Assembly: GCA_030824835.1 (NCBI GenBank)
Contig: JAPJRA010000060.1
Span: forward strand, 1-10,887
DNA from: Geminicoccaceae bacterium
GTDB lineage: Bacteria > Pseudomonadota > Alphaproteobacteria > Geminicoccales > Geminicoccaceae
Reading direction: 5' to 3'
DNA: 10,887 nt
Shown here: positions 1 to 6,226 of the stretch, in pieces
Numbering within the stretch: position 1 is the stretch's first letter
How the letters are laid out: the number at the start of each line of letters is the position of its first letter
Translations under genes and position numbers: made by a program
The notes under the pieces: generated by a model
What the model was told of the DNA's origin: nothing
Database searches by the model: none
What the model saw: the letters and a program-made list of their open reading frames with translations, nothing else

Positions 1-539
1 GCCACTATGTCCCCAACATCACCTTCGGCCCCGACATCGTGCGCGCGATCCGGCCCTACAGCCGCAAATGCTTCGACACGCACCTGATGATCTCGCCGGT
101 CGATCTCTATCTCGAGCCCTTCGCCAAGGCGGGTGCCGACCGCATCGTTGTCCACGCCGAGGCCACGACCCATCTCGACCGCACGCTCCAGGCGATCCAG
201 GCTCTCGGCAAGCGGGCAGGGGTCTCGCTCAACCCCGCCACGCCCGAGAGTGCCGTCGAGTATGTCCTGGACCGGATCGACCTGATCCTGGTGATGACCG
301 TCAACCCGGGCTTCGGCGGCCAGAAGTTCATCCCGGCGGCCCTGGAGAAGATCCGCCGCCTGCGCGCCATGACCGCCGGCCGCGGCATCCGCATCCAGGT
401 CGACGGCGGGATCACCAAGGAGACGGCGCCGCTGGCGATCGAGGCCGGGGCCTCGGTGCTGGTCGCGGGCTCGGCCGTGTTCGGCCAGGGCGACTATGCC
501 AAGGCGATCGCGGCGCTGCGGCCCTCCTTGGGGGTTTGA
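1..539 (+). CDS. rpe: Ribulose-phosphate 3-epimerase, 3' part (5' end outside window)
   Basis: Interconverts D-ribulose 5-phosphate and D-xylulose 5-phosphate in the cytoplasm (pentose phosphate and Calvin pathways). The frame is already open at base 3 and reads [10 protein letters not shown], the conserved block that in E. coli Rpe begins near residue 41. About 40 N-terminal residues, including one metal-binding His and the first catalytic Asp, therefore lie off the left edge. About 178 residues are visible. Family landmarks seen: D-T-H-L-M with the metal-ligand His at 81-83; [15 protein letters not shown] starting near 300 (phosphate/active-site loop); V-D-G-G-I with the catalytic Asp at 402-404; and A-G-S-A-V-F-G near the C-terminus. 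It ends with TGA at 537-539. The ATG-like start at 39 is an artefact of truncation (a GTG inside the conserved block). Family assignment is secure. Confidence 0.96.
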   Translation, partial: HYVPNITFGPDIVRAIRPYSRKCFDTHLMISPVDLYLEPFAKAGADRIVVHAEATTHLDRTLQAIQALGKRAGVSLNPATPESAVEYVLDRIDLILVMTVNPGFGGQKFIPAALEKIRRLRAMTAGRGIRIQVDGGITKETAPLAIEAGASVLVAGSAVFGQGDYAKAIAALRPSLGV

Positions 540-575
540 GCCGCAGCCGGCGTCGCGACCAGCGACCGGCCTGCC

Positions 576-1504
576 GACTACCGGCGATGGCCGATGCTGG
601 CCGTCCTTTGCGGGGCGATCGTGCTATCGATGACGACTGGTTCTCGGCCACGGCCGTGGTTGCGAAGCTCGCGGCACCGTTCTAGCTGTCGAGCTCGGCC
701 GTCTCCATGCTGACGATCGCGGTGCCGTCGGGCTCGTGCTCGGCGCAGTGGGCTCTACCCTCGTCAACCTGCCCGACCTCGCTCCGATGCACCTGCTTCG
801 GTGGTGATCCTGGCTTGGCTCGTCACCGGCATGTGCCTCGCCAGCGTCTATCCGCCGGCGATGAAGCTGGTCGCAACCTGGTTCAAGACCAACCGCGGCT
901 TGGCGCTGGGTGCCGTGATCGCCGCCATCACGTTCGGCTCGGCGCTGCCGCATCTGGTCCGGGCCAGCGGCGGCGTCGGCTGGGCCACGGTCGCCGGCAC
1001 CGCCTCGGCAGCGATTCTGCTCGGCGCCGCGCTGTCTGCCGGCGTGATCAGGGAGGGTCTGGGCCCTGCGCAATCGCGCGGTGCTGCTCTCGAGCCTCGG
1101 CTATTGCGGCCATATGAGGGAAGCTCTACGTGATGTGAAGCTGGTTCATGGTCTACGCTCGGGGCGCGCTGAGCATGCAGGGCATGGCCTCCGGCATGGC
1201 GGCTCACTTCCTGAACTTCGCGGTGATCGAGATTGGTGCGGTCGGATGCCTGCTCGGTGGCCTGATGTCCGACCGATGGGGCCGGACGGCAACGACGACA
1301 GGCATGCTGGCGGGCCCTGGCCTCTGCGCCGTCCTGATCGGGTTCGCCTTCAACATCTGGCTGCTGCCTGCCATCGCCTACAGCCATGGCGGCTGGCGAT
1401 GGGTGCTCCTCGTGCTTGTTCCTGGCCTCATCCTCGGCGCGGTGGCGATGGCGACGCTGCGTCGTCTGCCGGAGGCCGGTCGGTTCGCCGGCGGGCGGCG
1501 ATGA
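576..1504 (+). pseudogene. Decayed MFS transporter (CynX/NimT-like) with frameshifts, nonsense codons and deletions
   Basis: Fragments of one major facilitator protein are found in order but in changing frames. Frame 3 from 576 reads D-Y-R-R-W-P-M-L-A-V-L-C-G. Frame 2 from about 620 reads W-F-S-A-T-A-V-V-A-K-L-A-A-P-F, stop TAG at 683-685, then S-S-A-V-S-M-L-T-I-A-V. Frame 1 from about 724 reads G-L-V-L-G-A-V-G-S-T-L-V-N-L-P-D-L-A-P. Frame 3 from 801 reads S-V-Y-P-P-A-M-K-L-V-A-T-W-F and on to about 1060. Frame 1 reads L-R-N-R-A-V-L-L-S-S-L-G-Y-C-G-H-M to 1116. Frame 2 from 1124 reads L-Y-V-M, stop TGA at 1136-1138, S-W-F-M-V-Y-A, and on to TGA at 1502-1504. The S-D-R-W-G-R-T block (about 1268-1288) is the MFS loop motif, and G-G-W-R-W then L-R-R-L-P-E-A is a typical C-terminal end. 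Compared from memory with intact relatives, a stretch of roughly 60 residues is missing before the last helix pair. It starts just after rpe, with no clear start codon. Substrate unknown. Confidence 0.85.
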
Positions 1505-1591
1505 CGGCATCTTGAACTGTTGCCCGCCACGGGCGATAGGTGAAGGTGATGGGCAATTGGACCCGCGCGCCGGGGTGGCACGAGAGCGCTA

Positions 1592-1954
1592 ATGACATTG
1601 TCCGAAACAGCTTGGCAGGACCTGCCCCTGGTTGATCTGATACTGCTGGCCGAACTCGCCGCGGACATCGAACGGCATGCCCTCGCGGGTTACCTGCGGC
1701 GGGCCATTGCCGATGCCGAGCATACGGCAACCCTGCTCGAGACCGTCTCAGGCACCCCGCAGGAGGTGCAGCAGGCGGCGCACAAGTTGCGCGGCAGCTC
1801 GGCGACGTTGGCCCTGGCACGACTGGCCGGCCTCGCCGACGCCATCGAAAAGTGTGCCAACCGGGGCGCAGACACGGCCGAGCCGATCGCCGCGCTGCGT
1901 CCGCTCATTGCGGCGACAAGCAACCGGATCGAGGAGCTGGCCCAGGGGGTCTAG
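1592..1954 (+). CDS. Hpt-domain histidine phosphotransfer protein
   Basis: A 120-residue protein that is essentially a single Hpt four-helix domain. The phosphoacceptor motif A-A-H-K-L-R-G-S-S (residues 62-70) places the phosphorylated His at residue 64, matching the family pattern H-x-L-K/R-G-S-S. Flanking helices rich in Ala, Leu and Glu fit the fold. Such proteins carry phosphate between receiver domains of hybrid kinases and response regulators in the cytoplasm. ATG at 1592 is preceded by a weak purine-rich GAGAG at usual distance. The stop at 1952-1954 faces the stop of the response regulator only 25 bases away, so the two genes converge. No histidine kinase is in view, so the phosphodonor is unknown. 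That this protein serves the neighbouring regulator is inference from position only. Confidence 0.85.
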   Translation: MTLSETAWQDLPLVDLILLAELAADIERHALAGYLRRAIADAEHTATLLETVSGTPQEVQQAAHKLRGSSATLALARLAGLADAIEKCANRGADTAEPIAALRPLIAATSNRIEELAQGV

Positions 1955-1979
1955 CGCCGTCGGCACCGCGAGCCCCCGA

Positions 1980-2726
1980 TCACATCGTCCGCGTCTGTAC
2001 TTTGACGGCGAACACATACCCTGCACCGCGGACCGTCTTGATCAACGACGGGTTGGCCGGATCGGTCTCGATCTTGCGCCGCAGCCGTCCCACCTGCTGG
2101 TCGACGCTCCGATCGAAGGCGGCCCAGTCACGGCCCTTGGTCAGGTCCATCAGCTGGTCGCGGTCGAGCACCCGGCCAGGGTGGGTGGCGAATGCCACTA
2201 GAAGATCGAATTCCATCGTCGTCAGCGGCAGCTCCTGCCCGTCCGCCGTCAGCAGACGCCGTGTCCCACAGTGCAACTCCCAGTTCTCGAAGATGTGCAC
2301 GGTGTCGGTGGGACCAGCAGCGACGGTACGCATAGCTGGACTCCGGCGGCGCAACACGGCCCGTACCCGCGCCAACACCTCCCGGGGATGAACCGGCTTG
2401 CACAGATAATCGTCGGCGCCTAGCTCGAGCCCGGTTACTCGGTCGATCACATCGTTCAACGCCGACAGGATGATGAGACCGACATCCGACCGCTCGCGGA
2501 TCTCCCGGGCCAAAGCGAGACCATTTTCGCCAGGCATCACCAGATCGAGCAGAATGAGATCGACTGGCGAGCCATGCGACAAAATATCGCGCATCGTCGC
2601 GCCATTTGCAGCTTCGCTGACCACAATCCCTTGACTGTGGAGAAAATCGCGTAGCACGCTGCGGATCAGATCGTCGTCATCAACGATCATAACGTGCAAT
2701 GGTTGCCCCCCAAGCTCACCTTTCAA
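1980..2726 (-). CDS. OmpR/PhoB-family response regulator
   Basis: DNA-binding transcription factor of a two-component or phosphorelay system, 248 residues from the longest start. Receiver domain (about 10-125): acidic pair D16/D17, phosphorylated D61 in L-I-L-L-D-L-V-M-P-G, switch S88 in I-I-L-S-A-L, and conserved K110 in Y-L-C-K-P. C-terminal winged helix (about 145-243): P-L-T-T-M-E-F-D-L-L, recognition-helix region R-S-V-D-Q-Q-V-G-R-L-R-R-K-I, and the closing wing R-G-A-G-Y-V-F. All phosphorylation residues are present, so it should be active. The start is uncertain: TTG at 2726, TTG at codon 10 (2697-2699), or ATG at codon 13. Codon 10 has a GGGGGG run at 2706-2711, six bases upstream, and would give a normal-length N-terminus directly before the first beta strand. 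The gene converges with the Hpt gene and diverges from the XRE gene. Target genes cannot be read from the sequence. Confidence 0.93.
   Translation of the reverse strand: MKGELGGQPLHVMIVDDDDLIRSVLRDFLHSQGIVVSEAANGATMRDILSHGSPVDLILLDLVMPGENGLALAREIRERSDVGLIILSALNDVIDRVTGLELGADDYLCKPVHPREVLARVRAVLRRRSPAMRTVAAGPTDTVHIFENWELHCGTRRLLTADGQELPLTTMEFDLLVAFATHPGRVLDRDQLMDLTKGRDWAAFDRSVDQQVGRLRRKIETDPANPSLIKTVRGAGYVFAVKVQTRTM
2706..2711 (-). promoter_or_regulatory. Possible ribosome binding site for a shorter response-regulator start
   Basis: On the minus strand a GGGGGG run lies six bases before an in-frame TTG (2697-2699), codon 10 of the longest frame. From there the protein would begin M-H-V-M-I-V-D-D, the usual distance of an OmpR-type protein from its acidic pair. 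This supports the shorter start but does not prove it. Confidence 0.4.
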
Positions 2727-2799
2727 CTATCACCACCCAAAATTTCGCGGCTGAAGCTAGCTACGCGCACCACAATCCTACTGTCGGTTTCCCACGGTA

Positions 2800-2828
2800 A
2801 CAATACTATCGTGCGCGTTTGTCATCAA
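2800..2828 (-). promoter_or_regulatory. Candidate sigma70 promoter for the response regulator
   Basis: On the minus strand TTGATG (complement of 2823-2828) is followed after exactly 17 bases by TATTGT (complement of 2800-2805). Each hexamer matches its consensus at four of six positions. It lies about 75-100 bases upstream of the response-regulator start, within the AT-richer part of the divergent spacer. The -35 element falls inside the repeat cluster at 2819-2845, so a protein bound there would be expected to block or alter this promoter. This rests on pattern matching by eye. Confidence 0.35.
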
Positions 2829-2845
2829 TTGTCACAGATTGATCA
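2819..2845. promoter_or_regulatory. Overlapping direct repeat and inverted repeat, candidate operator
   Basis: Two copies of TTGTCA start at 2819 and 2829, a ten-base period of about one helical turn, the kind of direct repeat bound by OmpR/PhoB dimers; the core resembles the TGTCA of Pho boxes, which have an eleven-base period. Overlapping it is a dyad: TCATCAAT (2822-2829), eight bases, then ATTGATCA (2838-2845), with seven of eight positions complementary. A dyad of this size suits an XRE-type dimer. Both candidate binding proteins are encoded on either side. Binding is inferred, not shown. Confidence 0.45.
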
Positions 2846-2935
2846 ACTCCGAGGTTACGCCGGCATGATCGCGCGAGGCGTACGGCTTAAGACGGTTGCA
2901 CGCCGTGATTGGCATAAGTGCGGCGAGCCCCAATC

Positions 2936-2939
2936 GGAG
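2936..2939 (+). promoter_or_regulatory. Ribosome binding site that selects the XRE start
   Basis: GGAG at 2936-2939 touches the ATG at 2940, too close for use, but stands six bases before the ATG at 2946, an ideal spacing. This favours 2946 as the start of the XRE protein over 2940 and over the long upstream open frame. Confidence 0.65.
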
Positions 2940-2945
2940 ATGGTG

Positions 2946-3398
2946 ATGGTCGCAAAAATAAAGGTGACTTCGGAGGCTCCCCGGCCCCGAGCCCAAGATC
3001 TCGACCGGCATATTGGTGAGCGGATGCGGCAACGGCGCATCATGTTAGGCCTTACTCAGCAGCAAATGGCCGACCTGATCGGTGTAACCTACCAGCAAGC
3101 GCACAAATACGAAAAGGGCATCAATCGCATCGCCAGCGGCCGCCTCTATCGGATCGCGCAGGCGCTGGGGGTCGAGGTCGGCTACTTCTACGAGGCCATC
3201 GCGGACGTCGGCGTGACCGAGCACAAGTCGTCGCCGCAACAGCGGCTGTTGCTGGAGCTGGCCAGAAATTTCGTCGTGTTGACGAACCGGAAGCACCAGG
3301 AAGCCATCTGCAATCTGGCGCGCGCTCTGGCCGCCACGGCGGTCACCGATGGTGAGTTTGCCGGCTCGTCGCCCAGAATGGCCGCAAACGCTGCCTGA
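2946..3398 (+). CDS. XRE-family helix-turn-helix transcriptional regulator
   Basis: A 150-residue protein with one Cro/CI-type helix-turn-helix domain at about residues 23-80: I-G-E-R-M-R-Q-R-R-I-M-L-G-L-T-Q-Q-Q-M-A-D, then the recognition helix region V-T-Y-Q-Q-A-H-K-Y-E-K-G and N-R-I-A-S-G-R-L-Y-R-I-A. This pattern is very close to the short alphaproteobacterial regulators related to rhizobial PraR. A second, mostly helical part (about 95-132) may mediate dimer formation. The basic N-terminus before the domain is short. It diverges from the response-regulator gene across 219 bases containing a dyad fit for an XRE dimer, so autoregulation and control of the response regulator are plausible. 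The open frame continues upstream to 2694, but those codons overlap the opposite gene and resemble nothing. Not assigned a specific gene name. Confidence 0.9.
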   Translation: MVAKIKVTSEAPRPRAQDLDRHIGERMRQRRIMLGLTQQQMADLIGVTYQQAHKYEKGINRIASGRLYRIAQALGVEVGYFYEAIADVGVTEHKSSPQQRLLLELARNFVVLTNRKHQEAICNLARALAATAVTDGEFAGSSPRMAANAA

Positions 3399-3702
3399 CG
3401 ACCTATCTTGGCACGGGGTCCAGGTCGGGTCGTGCACCCGGCTTGCCCCCGTGGCAGCGTCTCGTTCGACCCGCGGCATCGGATCCGCACGTCCTAATCT
3501 TTTCACCTTCGGGTGCCGCATGCCTTGCATCGTCAACATGCGACGTCTCGAGCGCCATGGCGGTCGCCGTCACCTGTGACCCTGGGCCGCGGCTCGCCAG
3601 AGCCGGCATCGACACATTGAAGCACGCACCCTGACAATCCTGCCTGCCGCACCGCGTTGGCCGGCTATCATGCCGGCCATGTGCGGTGGCCAATCCGTGC
3701 GT
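3399..3702. other. Gene-free stretch between XRE gene and glycoside hydrolase
   Basis: About 300 bases with no convincing gene. Open frames on both strands here have compositions typical of antisense or random GC-rich reading and lack recognisable motifs. Two hairpins are visible: a short four-pair stem CACC/GGTG with a TTCG tetraloop at 3504-3515, and a stronger eight-pair stem at 3658-3679. It is the 3' flank of both the XRE gene and the hydrolase gene, so transcription from both sides must end here. Confidence 0.5.
3658..3679 (-). terminator. Perfect eight-pair hairpin downstream of glycoside hydrolase gene
   Basis: TGGCCGGC (3658-3665), a six-base loop TATCAT, then GCCGGCCA (3672-3679) form an uninterrupted GC-rich stem. 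It begins 24 bases past the stop of the minus-strand hydrolase gene and is the only strong stem in this convergent spacer. There is no T-run after it on either strand, so it is not a classic intrinsic terminator. It could act as an RNA 3'-end stabiliser or in factor-dependent termination. Confidence 0.4.
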
Positions 3703-4575
3703 CTAGAACAGGCTACGGTACTGCGCGCTCGACTTCGGCACCCTGGTCGCCGAGTAGAGCTGATGCTCGCGGCCGTTCAGGTAGCCCTCATGCGCCAGCC
3801 CGTTGCCGGCATCACGGAAGAAGTTATACATGTTCTGAATGTAGGCTGGATTGTCGCCCCGCCGGCCAACGCCCCACTCCGACATCTCGAGCTGCTTGCC
3901 CTTGCTCTTGGCGAAGGCCAGCCATGCACGCAGTCCCCAAGGGCTGTTGCCGAAGGCCTTCTCCATACCGAAGCGCGCCTCACCGTCGTCGTAGTGGCTA
4001 ACGCCGACGTTGGTGATCGGGGCCCCGCTCGGCCACAGATTGTTGACGTTGATTTTGCCCTTCTTGGCCATGTGCCAAGCGATGCGCAGGCCCGGACCCC
4101 CGGACTTGAGCGCCTTCGCGGCATTGGTAAAACAGGCCTTCCACTGATCGGCCGAGCGGCCGACGGCGGTCCATGGGAACGAGGCGTTGTTTGCCTCCCA
4201 GCCAAGGCGAATCTCGGCGCTGCCGACACCATTGGCCGCAAGCCGGCTGCCGATTGCGCGGTGGTTCGCAGCATATTTGTTGGCGGCACAGTCAGCGAGA
4301 TTGCCACCACTCGTCGGGAAGAGACCGAGGCCGATGCTGACGTTGGAGGACATGGAGCGAAGCGTGCGCGGGTTGGTCCCGCTCATGTAGCTCAACATAC
4401 TGCTCCAGTTATTCCACGGCGCCCAACCGACCGCCAAGCCCAGTGGCGCGCCACGCCAGCTCGCAAAGCTACTTGCGCTATGACCATTGGTTCCGGACTT
4501 CCACGTCGGAGCCGCCGAAGCCGTTTGGCCACTCAAGCCCAGCACGATCGCCACTGCCACAATCTTACGTATCAT
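3703..4575 (-). CDS. Secreted glycoside hydrolase, GH26-like TIM barrel
   Basis: A 290-residue exported protein. The N-terminus M-I-R-K-I-V-A-V-A-I-V-L-G-L then A-S-A-A-P is a classical signal peptide with likely cleavage after residue 21 or 22. The mature part looks like a single clan GH-A barrel: I-R-L-G-W-E-A-N-N (E127, expected acid/base) and L-E-M-S-E-W-G-V (E233, expected nucleophile) sit at the strand ends where GH26-type retaining enzymes carry their two glutamates. W-A-P-W-N-N-W near residue 51-57 adds the aromatic residues common in sugar sites. The closing segment N-P-A-Y-I-Q-N-M-Y-N-F-F completes the fold. GH26 members cut beta-mannans or mixed beta-glucans; the substrate here is not readable. 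ATG at 4573-4575 is preceded by AAAGGCG. An imperfect palindrome (4600-4614) lies about 25 bases upstream. It is monocistronic, flanked by long spacers, with no polysaccharide cluster in view. Confidence 0.68.
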   Translation of the reverse strand: MIRKIVAVAIVLGLSGQTASAAPTWKSGTNGHSASSFASWRGAPLGLAVGWAPWNNWSSMLSYMSGTNPRTLRSMSSNVSIGLGLFPTSGGNLADCAANKYAANHRAIGSRLAANGVGSAEIRLGWEANNASFPWTAVGRSADQWKACFTNAAKALKSGGPGLRIAWHMAKKGKINVNNLWPSGAPITNVGVSHYDDGEARFGMEKAFGNSPWGLRAWLAFAKSKGKQLEMSEWGVGRRGDNPAYIQNMYNFFRDAGNGLAHEGYLNGREHQLYSATRVPKSSAQYRSLF

Positions 4576-5127
4576 AGGTTCGCCTTTAGATGAGATGAGG
4601 GCCCCTTAGGGACCTACCTGTGTACATCGACGAGGCTCACGGAAATTCCTTCCATCGATTCGTGCTTGATGGCCATGCTGTCCGAACAAGCGGGGTGCAG
4701 GCGACCTCGTTGTCATAATATCAACCTGAGGGTGTCTGACGTTTGGAGGCGGCATTTGCTCCCAATACAGGGCCACCTGTTGGTAATACCTGATCGGGAG
4801 AGCGGACTATTCCAAGGACATGCCAATATCAGCCACATCACTGCAAACGCTGAACCCGGCAGGCTGAACACGCCCCCCGGTTCCCGCGCCAACAGCCCAG
4901 GCAAGAGCCACGATTGGGCGGTCAAAATACCTTCGAGAGCGGGACCTGAAGCCCAGGCGCGCAGCAAGGCGCCCCGAGGCGTCGAGGTCTGATCAACCGT
5001 TCAATATGTCCGGGACGGGGCTTCTACGGGGCGCCAATCGGCCTTGGCATCAAAGGCGGCGGAGCGAGCCGGCCGCCGGCTACGTCAATTGCAACAGCGG
5101 CAGCCGGCCGAGGAAAAAAGGGTTGGG
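4576..5127. other. Long gene-free stretch between hydrolase and DUF2189 gene
   Basis: About 550 bases without a supported gene. The left part must contain the promoter of the hydrolase gene; no clear -35/-10 pair was found, only the imperfect palindrome at 4600-4614 (GGCCCCT, T, AGGGACC). The two largest open frames (4666-4992 forward, 4713-4967 reverse) show no domain, no good ribosome site and no resemblance to known families. The stretch 4660-4900 looks less GC-biased than the flanking genes. It could hold remnants of a lost gene or element, but terminal repeats or a transposase were not recognised. Confidence 0.45.
5067..5081. repeat. Perfect 15-base palindrome downstream of DUF2189 gene
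   Basis: AGCCGGC at 5067-5073, a central C, and GCCGGCT at 5075-5081 form a perfect inverted repeat, about 47 bases beyond the stop of the minus-strand membrane-protein gene. As RNA it could fold with five pairs and a five-base loop. No T-run follows, so a terminator role is only possible, not shown. Confidence 0.4.
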
Positions 5128-6003
5128 TTACACCGGCAGCAGCTTGCGGTAGAGGTGCCAGGTCGCGTGGCCGAGCACCGGCATCACGAAGATCAGGCCG
5201 AGCAGCACGGGCAGCGAGCCCAGCACCAGTCCGGTGGCCACGATCAGTCCCCACACCGCCATCGGGCCCGGATTTGCCTGCACCGCCCGAACCGAGGTCG
5301 ACACGGCAGCGGCAAGGCCCGGATCGCGGTCCAGGAGCATCGGGAACGATACCACGCTGATCGCGAAAACCAGCACGGCGAAGAGGAAGCCGACGCCAAC
5401 TCCCAGCACGATCATGGCCCAGCCAGGACCGGTGGTCAGGACGTCCACGAGAAATGCGCTGACCGAGGCGGGCGCCTCCGGCCCGAGCGTGGCCAGATAG
5501 ATGGTGTGCGCCACGCCCAGCCAGAGCAGAAAGATCGCCAGCAATATCAGGCCAAGCACGAAGATGGCGCCGAACGCCGGCGCCCGCACGACGCCCAACG
5601 CATCCATCCAGCTCGTGGTGCCACCCTGCTCGCGCCGTCGGCTGATCTCATAAAGACCGACCGCGGCCACGGGCCCCAACAGCGCGAAGCCGGCAGCGAG
5701 AGGGAACACGAGCGGCAGGATGTTGTAGTGGAGTGCCAACCAAGCCAGGACCAAGCCCGCCAGTGGGTAGACGACGCAGATGAAGACCACATCGCTGCGG
5801 CAAGCCGCAAAGTCGGCGAGCCCCTGCGCCAGCACCTCCCTCAGATCGGCTACCGTGATCCGCCGTACCGCCGGCAGGGGCCGGGCGTGGGCGGCATCAG
5901 GGCCGCCCAGCGAGTGACCCGCTCGTTCCACGGCGCGGCCCGCGGCCCTAAGCTGATCGACGCTCCACTCGGCAGGGTTGCGGATGTGGTCGGTGCTGAC
6001 CAT
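5128..6003 (-). CDS. DUF2189 family multi-pass inner-membrane protein
   Basis: A 291-residue protein of a widespread but uncharacterised proteobacterial family. After a soluble N-terminal stretch of about 70 residues with R-R-I-T-V-A-D-L-R-E-V-L-A-Q-G (48-61), hydrophobic segments lie near 72-92, 97-118, 143-172, 193-221 and 249-276. Family hallmarks are F-A-L-L-G-P-V-A-A-V-G-L-Y-E-I-S-R-R-R-E-Q-G (106-127), S-V-V-S-F-P-M-L-L-D-R-D (216-227), and the C-terminal V-L-G-H-A-T-W-H-L-Y-R-K (276-287). The frame stays open upstream to 6315, but ATG at 6001-6003 has a strong ribosome site and the residues above it are low-complexity and overlap the cyclase gene. It follows the cyclase on the same strand after 223 bases, so it may have its own promoter. 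Its molecular role is unknown. Confidence 0.9.
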   Translation of the reverse strand: MVSTDHIRNPAEWSVDQLRAAGRAVERAGHSLGGPDAAHARPLPAVRRITVADLREVLAQGLADFAACRSDVVFICVVYPLAGLVLAWLALHYNILPLVFPLAAGFALLGPVAAVGLYEISRRREQGGTTSWMDALGVVRAPAFGAIFVLGLILLAIFLLWLGVAHTIYLATLGPEAPASVSAFLVDVLTTGPGWAMIVLGVGVGFLFAVLVFAISVVSFPMLLDRDPGLAAAVSTSVRAVQANPGPMAVWGLIVATGLVLGSLPVLLGLIFVMPVLGHATWHLYRKLLPV

Positions 6004-6010
6004 GCTGGTT

Positions 6011-6017
6011 TCTCCCT
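6011..6017 (-). promoter_or_regulatory. Ribosome binding site of the DUF2189 gene
   Basis: AGGGAGA on the minus strand stands seven bases before the ATG at 6001-6003. It is a strong Shine-Dalgarno match and fixes the start 104 codons inside the longest open frame. Confidence 0.75.
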
Positions 6018-6226
6018 GTTCAGCGGGACGCAGAACCCGGTTCTTGCCGATGGTGCCGGCGCCCGCGGCTTCGTGTGCCTTACACTCCAAGTTGGGCGGC
6101 ATCCCTTTCCAGGGCCGCAGGAAATCCAGCGCCACGGCGATCAGCCTCGCGGCAGGTACTGCGGCTACAGAGTAGATTATTTTGCGCTTGGTCGCCCGCA
6201 CGCGCAAGCCGCCCATGGCGCAGCAC

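Noticed and set aside
801..1133. Short independent membrane protein gene
   Set aside because: It is the middle fragment of the decayed MFS transporter; the matching pieces before and after lie in other frames.
2819..2834. True Pho box for a PhoB regulator
   Set aside because: The TGTCA cores are present, but the repeat period is ten rather than eleven bases, and the neighbouring regulator has no feature that marks it as PhoB.
2694..2945. N-terminal extension of the XRE protein by 84 codons
   Set aside because: The codons overlap the divergent response-regulator gene and the operator-like repeats. The ribosome site fits ATG 2946 and the extra residues resemble nothing.
3504..3515. Intrinsic terminator with TTCG tetraloop after the XRE gene
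   Set aside because: Only four stem pairs, about 105 bases from the stop, and the T-run precedes rather than follows it on the plus strand.
4666..4992. Small gene of 108 codons in the long spacer
   Set aside because: No ribosome site, no recognisable domain, and a composition that does not look coding.
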